In this document: positions 17,520 through 26,588 of the stretch, in pieces
Layout: each line of letters starts with the position of its first letter
How positions within the stretch are numbered: the stretch's first letter is position 1
Assembly: GCA_030425685.1 (NCBI GenBank)
Contig: JAUIAD010000018.1
Location: 1-64,000 of the forward strand
Direction of reading: 5' to 3'
DNA: 64,000 nucleotides
Source of the DNA: Gammaproteobacteria bacterium
GTDB taxonomy: Bacteria > Pseudomonadota > Gammaproteobacteria > Coxiellales > Coxiellaceae
Position numbers and translations under genes: made by a program
The notes under the pieces: generated by a model
Databases searched by the model: none
Told to the model about the DNA's origin: nothing
What the model saw: the letters and a program-made list of their open reading frames with translations, nothing else

Positions 17520-19190
17520 ATGAAAAAATCATTTTTTTTTATTCCCGTTTCACTATTTTCTTTTGTGTCATGCAACTATGCGCTTGCAAGTAACGTTCAT
17601 GCTCCTATACCTTTAAAGATTCGCGTACTTAACTTAAGAACAGAGACTAACCCCCCTGCATCAACTAAACAAAGTGATTACGACGTCTTCTTTCATAGTA
17701 TTAATACACAAGTTTTTCCAAATGTTCATAACCCACCCACTTATGACTTTATTGGACTTGAAGCATATACTGATCATAGTGGTGAAGATAAACTTATTGC
17801 CAATGCTGTTAATGGGCGTTACGCACTTATCGGTCGTGGTCGTGATAGTCAATACGGTGGTGGTGAAGCAACACCGATTATGTATAATACTGATAAATGG
17901 CAATTGCTAGATCGTTCAGATCCAACTGAGGCGAATGTTCAAAACACTATTCATGCTAATTGTAACCAGATTAAACTTTATCCTTATTCTTTTCCTCGTA
18001 AATATGTGCAAATTAATCCTTCGGTAGGTGATGAGCCTAGCTCTGCAGATAATCCAGTTATTAATAGCTGTCAGCTTGCTTCTTCTGGCGCTATGTACCC
18101 TAATGACAATATGGGGTCGTTGGGTGGTCCATGGCCTCGGGTGGTAACATGGGGTGTTTTTGAATCAAAAATGCAACCAAAACAAAAATTAATTTATGTC
18201 GTTACCCATTTTCCTCTTCACGGTGAAAATCCCGATGTGGGTTATGATAATGATGTAGCTAAAAATATTTATACGGCCATTATTAACCCTCTACGAAAAG
18301 CATTCCCGCAAGCACCAGTAATTTTTTCTGCTGATTTTAATTCAAGTGCACCAAAAACATTTTCTACTAAATTTTTAAATCCACAAGGTAGTAGTGATGT
18401 GGTCGGTGAGGGTGCTGATGGTGGCGATAATATGATTAAAATAAATTATCTCTCTTCTGCCGGTGATGGGGAAAATGTTACTAAGCTTGTGCGCGATAAT
18501 ACGTATACTAAAATGGCTTACCCTGTCAATTCAGGTGTTATTATGGCGCACCATAGTGTCGTTGCGGATGCTACGTTTACATTTGATAATGGTTCATCGC
18601 CTACGCCTGGTAGTTGTCCAAAACCAATTACGGCAGGTTTATCTGGCACGTATTCCGTTGACACTAATAATGTTGAGTTAACATGGAATAGGGCTGATAA
18701 AATTAAAAATGTTGTTGGTTATGTTATTGATGGTTTTTCTGGTATGTTGCCTAATGGTGAAATTGATAACCTAGCGACAACCAGTTTTTCTGATAAAGAT
18801 GTTCAAGGTGCTGGCCCTTTTACATATAAGATACAATATCTTTGTAAGTTTGCCGATGGTAGCACTTCTTTATCAGATCCGAGTGATACGATTTCAGTGG
18901 CTAAAGATACACCGAGTTCAAGTTGTTCTGTAGCGCCTAGTAAAGATAATTTTAAAATTGTTTTTGATGGTAATAATCATCCGCAAATTTCTCTAACTGC
19001 TGCGCCACCCAGTGGTGTTACTTCCTATATTGTTGATAATTGGCAAGGGGCGCCTCTTGCAACGCGTGATTTGAAAGCATCCTTTACGGATACCAGTACG
19101 TCTGGTGATGGGCCTTTTGCTTATAAATTCCAGTACCAGTGTGGTAGTAAAGTTTCACCGACATCACAGGAAAAGTTTGCTAGCAAATAA
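17520..19190 (+). CDS. Secreted endonuclease/exonuclease/phosphatase-fold protein with two C-terminal repeats
   Basis: A 556-aa exported protein; the ATG at 17520 follows aaaagg at 17505-17510. Signal peptide MKKSFFFIPVSLFSFVSC..., cleaved near ALAS. Residues 30-360 follow the EEP fold: LKIRVLNLRTE, FIGLEAYTD, GGEATPIMYNTDKW, LIYVVTHFPLH, VIFSADFNSS and MAHHSVVADATF. The last should carry the SDH catalytic pair but reads AHH, so the Asp may be missing. Residues 370-556 contain two fibronectin-like units, each ending in a similar block (GAGPFTYKIQYLC and GDGPFAYKFQYQC). Family members cut DNA, phosphoinositides or sphingomyelin; which applies here cannot be told. Transcribed alone. Confidence 0.75.
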   Translation: MKKSFFFIPVSLFSFVSCNYALASNVHAPIPLKIRVLNLRTETNPPASTKQSDYDVFFHSINTQVFPNVHNPPTYDFIGLEAYTDHSGEDKLIANAVNGRYALIGRGRDSQYGGGEATPIMYNTDKWQLLDRSDPTEANVQNTIHANCNQIKLYPYSFPRKYVQINPSVGDEPSSADNPVINSCQLASSGAMYPNDNMGSLGGPWPRVVTWGVFESKMQPKQKLIYVVTHFPLHGENPDVGYDNDVAKNIYTAIINPLRKAFPQAPVIFSADFNSSAPKTFSTKFLNPQGSSDVVGEGADGGDNMIKINYLSSAGDGENVTKLVRDNTYTKMAYPVNSGVIMAHHSVVADATFTFDNGSSPTPGSCPKPITAGLSGTYSVDTNNVELTWNRADKIKNVVGYVIDGFSGMLPNGEIDNLATTSFSDKDVQGAGPFTYKIQYLCKFADGSTSLSDPSDTISVAKDTPSSSCSVAPSKDNFKIVFDGNNHPQISLTAAPPSGVTSYIVDNWQGAPLATRDLKASFTDTSTSGDGPFAYKFQYQCGSKVSPTSQEKFASK

Positions 19191-19545
19191 GTAGAGATAC
19201 AAAAATGGTGTTAGCGTTATTGTCATCCTGAGCTTGTCCTAACGTCATATATCCTGAGCTGTTACGAAAAAAGACACCCCTTCTTTGCTTTTTGCATCAT
19301 AGGGGTTGAGCCTTTACTGGTAAGTAGTGCTGTGGTTATGAGATCCCAGCTTTCGCTGGGATGACGGTATTTTAGTGTTATTTTTTGCTATTGATGACCA
19401 TGGCCGGTAAATTTGCGTTCGCTCTGTTCTCCATAGGTGTCAATGAGTGAGTCTAATAAGCCACTGGTGCGTGGTTTCCACCAGAAGCATTGTATGCCGC
19501 TGTGTACTAGCTTGTTTTCTTTATTTGCAGTGTTTTTGCTATCAT
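19191..19545. other. Intergenic region with repeat remnants
   Basis: No firm gene. It holds fragments of common dispersed repeats (tgtcatcctgagcttgtcc near 19222) and the perfect stem-loop at 19343-19362. A minus-strand frame of 60 codons (19388-19570) overlaps the end of the next gene and could be its displaced C-terminus. Confidence 0.5.
19343..19362. repeat. 8-bp stem, 4-base loop palindrome
   Basis: atcccagc (19343-19350), loop tttc, gctgggat (19355-19362), followed by gacgg. This atcccagctttcgctgggatgac unit is a familiar intergenic repeat in many proteobacterial genomes. It lies between convergent genes and may also act as a terminator stem. Confidence 0.6.
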
Positions 19546-20985
19546 TTAAAGCATTAACAACACCTTGCATATTTTGATTAGAGCTGCATTACGTATATTA
19601 ACCAAAACCTTAATTTTTGCTCTTTTTCGATTATTATAGATGCCTAGAAACGAAAACCATCCTGTCCAGAGTTCGCCTCTTAATTTTGCTAATAACTTAT
19701 TTACCTTGACATAATCATTGCTTTCTAAGCATGTTGCGTAATGGTGGGTGGGTGCGTGAGAAAGATATTTGTTAGCGATACTGACTGTTGGTCTTGCCAA
19801 GGTGCGATTATTGATAATTGCTTTGCATGATTCTTTCTTCATAACTGTTTCAAAAGTTTCTGTGGCTAGACTTTTTGCAATTGAATCATTATAAGACCCG
19901 ATGTCTTCATTGGTTATCCCTTGTTTGTCATCTTTCCCTAAGACCATTTTGCTAAGTTTAAGCAAAGTGTCTTTGGGTTTTAAGTCAATATCTCCAGTTC
20001 CTTTAATTGTATATTTTGGCCCGCTGATGGCATTGCGGTTGGATACACTATAGGGGGTTAAGCGGAGAACGACATTTTTTGGAATAAGTGAGCGGAACTT
20101 TTTATTGTCATAAAAATTATAGATTCTAAATAGAATTTCTTCATCTAGATCATCATACATATCAATAACAAGTGGGTAGTCTTGTATTCTATGTGTGTGA
20201 TTTGTTTTTTCCGTTATCGCTGCTAATTGTTGTTCTGATAATGTAATGCCATCCACAAAGCCAATTTGCTCTTTCTCCTGTTGGTATGGCATATAAAAGG
20301 CAGTATCGCTGTCGTTTTTTATTTCTTTGTCTAATGTATCAAAGAAATCATCCGTAGGCATGTCAATTTCTTCAATAACGCCTGTGATTTTATTAATATA
20401 GAAGAGTTCTTTGTTGCACAGCAGGTAAGCAGCATTCGATTTTACTGGTATTTTTTTTAGGTTATCCATTGTAGGGCGGTAATTTAACCTTAAAAAATCA
20501 CAATTACGTAGGTTGTTCGCTAATTGGTGAACGTGAGTGTAGGTAAGTGCTATCTTAGGTTCATCAAAAAGAAACTTCTGATGGAAGGCATTGTTATCAT
20601 TTTCTTCTTCAATGGCTTTTTTAAATGCGTGCCCGTCTCCTTGTTCCCAGGGTAGGGTGGCATAGGCATCAGCTAATAAAAAGGGATAGAATTGGGCCTC
20701 TAAATCATCTTCTACTACTTTTCTTAATGGTCTAAAAGATGATGCATTCGAGTGTTGCTCATTAAGCTTATCGACGGGTTGTGATTGTCGGCTTGATGCG
20801 CTAACGCCGATAGAGATTGTAAATGCCGCTTTATTTCTTCTTTTTATGGCTGATAGAAGCTGGTTGTTGTGGTCACTTATCCGTTTACTAATATCATTAC
20901 CTAGCTGAATATTGCTTGGTAGTAGACAGCCATCAAAGTCTAGTAGGTCAGCGTGTGCTACTAGTTCGTTTTTGGATTCGCGCAT
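19546..20985 (-). CDS. HAD-like orphan protein, effector candidate
   Basis: A 479-aa protein. Residues 11-25 (HADLLDFDGCLLPSN) look like HAD motif I, with the two aspartates of DFDG at 16 and 18. A segment ISIGVSASSRQSQPVDK near residue 57 may be the Ser/Thr motif II. The rest is not recognised; FVDGITLSEQQLAAITEKT and PLVIDMYDDLDEEILFRIYNF are distinctive blocks. No signal peptide or membrane segment is visible. Proteins beginning with a DFDGCL-type motif are frequent among orphan proteins of Legionella relatives (from memory). It is the last gene of the kinase-ankyrin-HAD operon, 50 bases after the ankyrin gene. A frame open past its stop suggests a possible C-terminal frameshift. Confidence 0.65.
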   Translation of the reverse strand: MRESKNELVAHADLLDFDGCLLPSNIQLGNDISKRISDHNNQLLSAIKRRNKAAFTISIGVSASSRQSQPVDKLNEQHSNASSFRPLRKVVEDDLEAQFYPFLLADAYATLPWEQGDGHAFKKAIEEENDNNAFHQKFLFDEPKIALTYTHVHQLANNLRNCDFLRLNYRPTMDNLKKIPVKSNAAYLLCNKELFYINKITGVIEEIDMPTDDFFDTLDKEIKNDSDTAFYMPYQQEKEQIGFVDGITLSEQQLAAITEKTNHTHRIQDYPLVIDMYDDLDEEILFRIYNFYDNKKFRSLIPKNVVLRLTPYSVSNRNAISGPKYTIKGTGDIDLKPKDTLLKLSKMVLGKDDKQGITNEDIGSYNDSIAKSLATETFETVMKKESCKAIINNRTLARPTVSIANKYLSHAPTHHYATCLESNDYVKVNKLLAKLRGELWTGWFSFLGIYNNRKRAKIKVLVNIRNAALIKICKVLLML

Positions 20986-21035
20986 TGCTGTTTGTCTCCC
21001 ATTTTTTTTATCTCGTCATTTGAGCTGGAAAATTA

Positions 21036-22502
21036 TTACTGGCCGCTTCCCAGGACGACGGTTTTTTTGCCATTTTTTTCATCTGAAGCATCGTGCGTTT
21101 CGTTACTGCTACTACTATGGGATGATGTGCTAAATAATGACATCGCATTAGGTCTTCTCATTGTTCTCATTTCACCACCACGTTGTAATAATTGCGGCAC
21201 GATGGCTGTAACTAACTTTGCTGTTCTAGGGTCAGCTGGCTTTTGTTTTTCTTCACATTGTTCAACAACGTGAGCAAATATTTTTTTCTTTCTTGCCGAG
21301 AAGTTGATGGGGTCGATCTCATCACAGATAGTTTTTCCACTTTCACTTGATACATGAAAAAGGCGATTAATTTTGCTGCCGGTTGATGTATCTTGATATA
21401 ATAGAACAGCGTTAGTTTTTGCGTTAGGAATTGTAATAGTCCCGCTAGTTTCTTTGGGGTTAAAATTAATTTTTTTCAACACATATTTTTTAATAACGTC
21501 AAATCTAGCTCTGCGCATATACTCTTCATTTCCTAATAATGTACTATTGACACATGTTTGAGCTAGTGTTCTATCTCTAATAGTGCTCTTGCGAGTTCTA
21601 AGCCCTTCCTCAAATAAGTGTAGTGTGCCATCTGGAACATAGGCGAGCATTAGCTTCTTGGTAACTTTAACCCCATAAACCCATAGCCCTTTGTTGATGA
21701 CTTCCATGATAAGATCGAGAAAGTTAAGATCGATACCTATTGGTTTGTTATGTTCGTCAGTCTTTACACAGTACTGAAGTGCGTATTTCCACAACGGGCT
21801 TCTCCAACGAATGATGCTTGGACTAAAAGAATACTTTTTTTGCACTTGCGGGCCACGTTTATAATCGGGTAGCGCAAAGTAAATTTGGTTTATGAGCGAG
21901 AAGGTTAAATGTGTAGGGTAATTATGATAGCACTCAATTGCTAATGCTAATGGGCTTCTATTTTTTTTGTCTGTCGTCCACAGTAAATTTTTATGTCTAG
22001 TGTAGATGCTTGCGGCTAACGTATGGTTTGCATGTTTTACGGCATAGTGAAGGGCTGTTTGCCCTCCTTTATCTTTATGCTTTATAAGTTCTGTAGGAGG
22101 TATGATTCCATCTGTTCCTGCTATTTCTTTGTGCTCTTTAGGATCTTTTTGTGGGGGGATGATGACATCTAACATTGCTTGCGCAGTGTTGCGTTTATCT
22201 TTGTCTATAGCGTGTAAAAAAGCCGTTTTACCGCTGCTTTTGTCTTTTGCTAATAGGTTGCTATGGGTCATTATTTTTGTTAAGAGATCTTGTGCAGCTT
22301 TTTGCTGCGGATGGCCTTGGGTAAGTGCATCATTGAGTTTTGAAGATGCTGCAATTTGAAAAAGGAATGAGCCATCTTGTAACCAGTTGTCGCTTTGTTT
22401 GCTATCATTATCATTTCCGTTTGACTCAAGCTCACTTACTAGCTTTTCCAAGGCTGCTTCCATTTCGCCGTTTCTGATTTTTTCAAATATTTGTTCTCGC
22501 AT
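21036..22502 (-). CDS. Ankyrin-repeat protein
   Basis: A 488-aa protein with ankyrin-like repeats in residues 40-220. GKTAFLHAIDKDKRNTAQAM, GGQTALHYAVKHANHTLAAS and NRSPLALAIECYHNYP are the clearest. Residues 230-430 are an unrecognised domain (for example LWVYGVKVTKKLMLAYVPDG and a beta-rich block near 350). The C-terminus is Ser/Asn-rich and disordered. There is no export signal of the Sec type. It sits 22 bases after the kinase gene and 50 bases before the HAD-like gene, in the same orientation, so the three are almost certainly co-transcribed and may act together in a host cell. Confidence 0.8.
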   Translation of the reverse strand: MREQIFEKIRNGEMEAALEKLVSELESNGNDNDSKQSDNWLQDGSFLFQIAASSKLNDALTQGHPQQKAAQDLLTKIMTHSNLLAKDKSSGKTAFLHAIDKDKRNTAQAMLDVIIPPQKDPKEHKEIAGTDGIIPPTELIKHKDKGGQTALHYAVKHANHTLAASIYTRHKNLLWTTDKKNRSPLALAIECYHNYPTHLTFSLINQIYFALPDYKRGPQVQKKYSFSPSIIRWRSPLWKYALQYCVKTDEHNKPIGIDLNFLDLIMEVINKGLWVYGVKVTKKLMLAYVPDGTLHLFEEGLRTRKSTIRDRTLAQTCVNSTLLGNEEYMRRARFDVIKKYVLKKINFNPKETSGTITIPNAKTNAVLLYQDTSTGSKINRLFHVSSESGKTICDEIDPINFSARKKKIFAHVVEQCEEKQKPADPRTAKLVTAIVPQLLQRGGEMRTMRRPNAMSLFSTSSHSSSSNETHDASDEKNGKKTVVLGSGQ

Positions 22503-22524
22503 AATTTTCTCCAGATTGTAAGGC

Positions 22525-25233
22525 TTAGTTATTTGTAAGCTTGCTTGGGGTCAGTTCTTCTTGTTCAACGAATAGTTGCATTTTTTTCAGTAAGGTACTG
22601 CTTATGCCGCCTAGATTTTTTTGTCTTAATGCGGGTATTACTGCTTTATTGTATAATAGTTCTTTGTATTTTCCTGTTGTAATGGCTGTAATAAAAGCTT
22701 CTACGGCAGCCTTTTTCTTACCAATGCTAAAGCCGAAGGGTCCGAAAAAGGAGCATTTTTGATAGTGCGTATCCTTGAATCCGCTTATTCTTTTTTGATA
22801 ATCTGTTGCCTCTTTTAACATTGGGGTGGTAAGAGTAGCAATAAGTCTATTATATATTTGTGGTGAAGTGGCTTGCTGGATTAACATTTCGTTTTCTCTT
22901 AGTGTATTTAGGAAGTCAAAGCACTTGTCTTGGAAGCTAGCTTCTCTTTCACTACCAAAGTTTTCATCTAGAAATTGTTTTACTTGCGCTTCTTCGTTTA
23001 AGTCTATGCGTAGTAGTGCGGCAATGCGTGGGTGTTTGTTGTTAATCTCATTAATTGATTCTGTTTTTTGTTCGCTGACGGTCTTTCTTATTTTATTAAA
23101 ATGGTTTGGAAAGCATTCTTGAATATACTCTTTGTTGATAGGGCTGGCGAATTCACTTTCTAAAATAAACGATGATGGGAAGGGTTGTTGCGTACTGTCC
23201 TCGCCTATTAAATATTGAATCATGCGTGGTGACAAGGAGAGGAGCATAGAGGCATAATGTTCAAAGAAGTATTTACTGTCCTTTTCATTATGAGCTGTAG
23301 CTTTTTGGTTTAGTGATTTAAGCGCCTTAATAACATCGTCTTGTTCATAAACTGCCTTTGCTTCCCTTAGTTTTTGATAAAGAGAGATTTCTATTCTCTT
23401 TACTGCGCTTTCAATTTTTATTTTTGGAAAATTTAAGACCGCAACTTTTTGTTTTTGCTCTTGTTGCTCTTTGTTGGCATAAAAATTCCATAGCGTTGAA
23501 AAGTTTTCATTTTTTTCTTCCATCATTGAATCAAAGTCAAAACTTTCAAATGTAGTGGGGGCTGGCTTATCATCTGTTATTCCAGTTACTTCGATAGCAT
23601 TGTCCCAATCATTATGCATAATAAGATAAATTTTTATCAATTCTATTTGGACTTTTCTTTCCAGGGATGAAAGATTTTCCTCATCGTTAATGTCCATCAA
23701 GGTTTCTTTATGAGAGGCTATCGCTAAAATATTTCTTATCGCAGTGAAAAATCTTAGGACTTGTTCTGTTGATGGGCGCTGATTTTCCTCTTTGTGTGCC
23801 ATTTTGTTAAGAAAATTAATAATGGGGTTGTGTAGTAAAGCAGTAATAGGTATGTTTTTTTGATGAGATATTCCTGTTTCTTTTTGCAGGTATTCTTCAG
23901 GTTTTTGCATTGCTGTTATATTATCCCATTTAGAAACCTGATCCCTGCTGTCTAGTTGCCGTCCTTCAACTTTTCCAGTTAGTTTATCTACATATAATAA
24001 ATTGCTTTTGTAACATACAAAGCCTTTTAATGGGATCGATAGATCAGCTAGTATTGCTTGATCTTTGGGAGCATTGACTATTCTCTTGTCTGTAATTGCG
24101 CATGGTATATCATGTGTAAGGTAAAATTGATTCGAAGACCCTAGGGCAATTTCTATATCATCAAGTACAAAGCCCTTATCAATTTGCTTATCTAGCGCTA
24201 CTATGTCGATTTTAATGGATTTTTCTTCGTTTCCGCCGATGCATTTAATGTCACCTTGTCTACGACGGTAGGGAGCTTTTCCTCCAAGTATGGCTGCAAA
24301 TAATGGTGCTAATGCGTAAATGTCACTGGCTGTTGATAATGTGCCTGATATTTCACCAAGCGTAATTTCAGTTTTGTCGAAATTAACACCTTTTATTGCT
24401 TCTGGTGGTATCGCTGGTGCCGACAAGCCTGACAAACTAGTCTGAGCTGATGCTTGGCTTTCATCATTTTTACCTTCATTGTCTTTTAGCTCAAGCGCGC
24501 TGCCTAAATCGATTAGTACGGCATCTATTTTTGCAACCCTTGTTTCTTTTGCTTCATTTCTAGCAAAATGCTTTACTGGCTTGTTGCTAAGGCTAATTAG
24601 CGTATTTTCGCCTTTCACATCCACATGAGCCATTGGATTACCACGTAAAGGGTTATGCATCCTGTGGAATTGCATAAGAAGCTGGGTAATGATGTCGAGG
24701 CGTTGTAAGAAAGTTAAATTTGTTCTTTGATCAAAAATAAAGGTGTCTTTAGAATTTTCATAGGTTGAGCAGGCGGCTTGTCCTGGGTAGTGATCTGAAA
24801 TTACTAGAGGCTTTTCATCTGTTGGTGATTCTTCAGTTGGTATCACCACGCCCTGAAAGCCAAATCGTAACTTATGTAAAGCGTGCGCTTCTTGTTCGGC
24901 CATTTTTTTGGCGATATCTTTATCACCAGTAAATTCTTTTACTACAAATAGCTGTTTCTCTTCACCTGAGTCTGTAATCTTGGTCTCTATTTCCCCGGTA
25001 TTAGGGTCGATGCGGTAAGCTTGGCGGATACAGCTTTGGCCGGATGGAGTTGTTTTACTTGCAGCATTATTTGTCACATAATATTGCGTTGCTACTTCCG
25101 TCTTTTGTTCATTGTATGTTGGGCACGCTATTAAGGTCCAGTGGCCATGGCTAGGTCGAAGGGTGCGCAAGGCTGGATTTTGTTTTCGCTGTTGTATTAA
25201 AGTATTGACGTCTGATTTATAATTTCTTCGCAT
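22525..25233 (-). CDS. Hanks-type (eukaryotic-like) protein kinase, effector candidate
   Basis: A 902-aa protein with a kinase domain in residues about 50-510. Visible motifs are the ATP lysine in LFVVKEF (Lys99), a helix-C glutamate in MAEQEAHAL (Glu115), the catalytic loop HVDVKGEN (203-210, HxDxKxxN), the metal motif DLG in LIDLGSA (242-244) and SDIYALAPLFAAILGG for subdomain IX. All key residues are present, so activity is likely. There is a large insert between subdomains, including KIDIVALDKQIDKGFVLD. Residues 520-900 are helical and unrecognised. There are no transmembrane or PASTA segments, unlike bacterial housekeeping kinases, so the design is closer to LegK-type effectors. It is first in the operon with the ankyrin and HAD-like genes. 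Confidence 0.85.
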   Translation of the reverse strand: MRRNYKSDVNTLIQQRKQNPALRTLRPSHGHWTLIACPTYNEQKTEVATQYYVTNNAASKTTPSGQSCIRQAYRIDPNTGEIETKITDSGEEKQLFVVKEFTGDKDIAKKMAEQEAHALHKLRFGFQGVVIPTEESPTDEKPLVISDHYPGQAACSTYENSKDTFIFDQRTNLTFLQRLDIITQLLMQFHRMHNPLRGNPMAHVDVKGENTLISLSNKPVKHFARNEAKETRVAKIDAVLIDLGSALELKDNEGKNDESQASAQTSLSGLSAPAIPPEAIKGVNFDKTEITLGEISGTLSTASDIYALAPLFAAILGGKAPYRRRQGDIKCIGGNEEKSIKIDIVALDKQIDKGFVLDDIEIALGSSNQFYLTHDIPCAITDKRIVNAPKDQAILADLSIPLKGFVCYKSNLLYVDKLTGKVEGRQLDSRDQVSKWDNITAMQKPEEYLQKETGISHQKNIPITALLHNPIINFLNKMAHKEENQRPSTEQVLRFFTAIRNILAIASHKETLMDINDEENLSSLERKVQIELIKIYLIMHNDWDNAIEVTGITDDKPAPTTFESFDFDSMMEEKNENFSTLWNFYANKEQQEQKQKVAVLNFPKIKIESAVKRIEISLYQKLREAKAVYEQDDVIKALKSLNQKATAHNEKDSKYFFEHYASMLLSLSPRMIQYLIGEDSTQQPFPSSFILESEFASPINKEYIQECFPNHFNKIRKTVSEQKTESINEINNKHPRIAALLRIDLNEEAQVKQFLDENFGSEREASFQDKCFDFLNTLRENEMLIQQATSPQIYNRLIATLTTPMLKEATDYQKRISGFKDTHYQKCSFFGPFGFSIGKKKAAVEAFITAITTGKYKELLYNKAVIPALRQKNLGGISSTLLKKMQLFVEQEELTPSKLTNN

Positions 25234-25488
25234 GCCAGATCCTTATATATAACATTATTGGTTAAATGCTGACAGGTTTCAGAATATACATTCTTAGTAT
25301 TATGATCAATAGAATGCGATCAAATAATGCTTAATTAAGATTTGTATCTATACTATAAATAAATTATTCTTTAGATCTTGTTTGGTTTTTTTTGCAATTA
25401 ATTATTTTAAACTCTTGCTACAATTTCGCTTCTTATATATGTATAATTTTTTGGTTTTTGTGCTGAATCAAAAAGGAAGGTATTTTTC

Positions 25489-26358
25489 ATGATAGATTCT
25501 GAGTTGCTGTTAAAGGCAGTGCATGCAGTTAATGAGGGGATTCTTATTACTGATGCGCGTCAAGCGGATAATCCTATTATTTTTGCTAATCCTGCATTTG
25601 AGCGCATTACTGGCTATACCATGAATGAGATTATTGGTCAGAATTGCCGTTTCTTGCAAGCGAGTGATAAGGACCAAGCTGAGCGCAAGTTGGTGCGCAA
25701 TGCAATAGAGAAAGGTCGTTCTTGCCGCGTTAAGTTACGAAATTATCGTAAAGATGGTCAGCTGTTTTGGAATGAGTTGAGCATTTCTCCGGTGTGTGAT
25801 GAGGCAGGTGTTGTTACGCATTTTATTGGTGTCCAGAAGGATTTTACGGCGCAACAACGTTTGGAAGATAAGCTTTATGCTAAGAGCATGGAGGATCCTT
25901 TAACGGGGCTGTTTAATCGTCGAGGTTTCTTTATGTTAGCTGAGAAGCGGATTAAATTGGCTAAGCGTCATGGTGTTACTGAATTTTCATTTATTCTGCT
26001 TGATATTGATGATTTAAAAATTATTAATGATAGTTATGGGCATATGAGTGGTGATCGGGCGATTATACTGGTGGCTAAGATGTTGGATGAGCTTAGCAGA
26101 AAGTCGGATATTGTTTCTCGGTTTGGTGGTGATGAGTTTCTTATTTTATTGCAAGGGGATACGTCACCGGCAGAGGGTTATTTACTGCGTTTGCTGGAGA
26201 AGATTAAATTGCTAAATGAGCGCCAAATTCTCCCTTTTGAGGTTAATATCAGTATTGGTAGTGTTGATTTTAAACCAGATGATACGCGAAATTTGGATGA
26301 GCTGATTCATGAGGCGGATGTTTTGATGTATCAAAATAAGAATAATAAAATAACGTAG
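25489..26358 (+). CDS. LOV-GGDEF blue-light-responsive diguanylate cyclase
   Basis: A 289-aa protein. Residues 5-120 are a LOV domain: GQNCRFLQ (50-57) carries the photoactive cysteine (Cys53), NYRKDGQLFWN (85-95) the flavin-binding asparagines, and HFIGVQKDFT (111-120) the signalling glutamine (Gln116). Residues 130-289 are a GGDEF domain with RFGGDEF (GGDEF at 213-217), LDIDD metal ligands and an RxxD inhibitory site (RKSD, 204-207). It should bind FMN, form a light-driven cysteinyl adduct and make cyclic-di-GMP, with feedback inhibition. It has no membrane segment. aaggaagg lies 8 bases before the ATG. It is transcribed alone, divergently from the kinase operon, with a palindromic element downstream. 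Confidence 0.92.
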   Translation: MIDSELLLKAVHAVNEGILITDARQADNPIIFANPAFERITGYTMNEIIGQNCRFLQASDKDQAERKLVRNAIEKGRSCRVKLRNYRKDGQLFWNELSISPVCDEAGVVTHFIGVQKDFTAQQRLEDKLYAKSMEDPLTGLFNRRGFFMLAEKRIKLAKRHGVTEFSFILLDIDDLKIINDSYGHMSGDRAIILVAKMLDELSRKSDIVSRFGGDEFLILLQGDTSPAEGYLLRLLEKIKLLNERQILPFEVNISIGSVDFKPDDTRNLDELIHEADVLMYQNKNNKIT

Positions 26359-26423
26359 ATTTTTAGTGGGGTTGGTAATTTAGGGATGGTAATTTAGAGA
26401 TGGTTGTGCGGTTAAGCTCGGAC

Positions 26424-26534
26424 GCAGGAGGAAGGAAGGGGCTTTTGCAAAGGCGCTGGTTTCCATCCCTGGATCACTCTGACAAAAACATCCTGTTTTT
26501 GTAAGCTTTGCAAAAGCCCCTTCCTTCCTCCTGC
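26424..26534. repeat. Perfect 29-bp inverted repeat with nested hairpin
   Basis: Bases 26424-26452 and 26506-26534 are exact reverse complements (29 bp). The 53-base spacer contains a second perfect stem, acaaaaaca (26482-26490) and tgtttttgt (26494-26502). One strand of the arm is almost pure purine for its first 18 bases. No ORF is present. It may be a MITE-like or REP-like element, and it would also terminate transcription from both flanking convergent genes. Confidence 0.85.
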
Positions 26535-26588
26535 TAGTTTTTTTCACCTTCAGGAGAGCGGTTTTATTTGGTTATTGATCTTTTGTAT

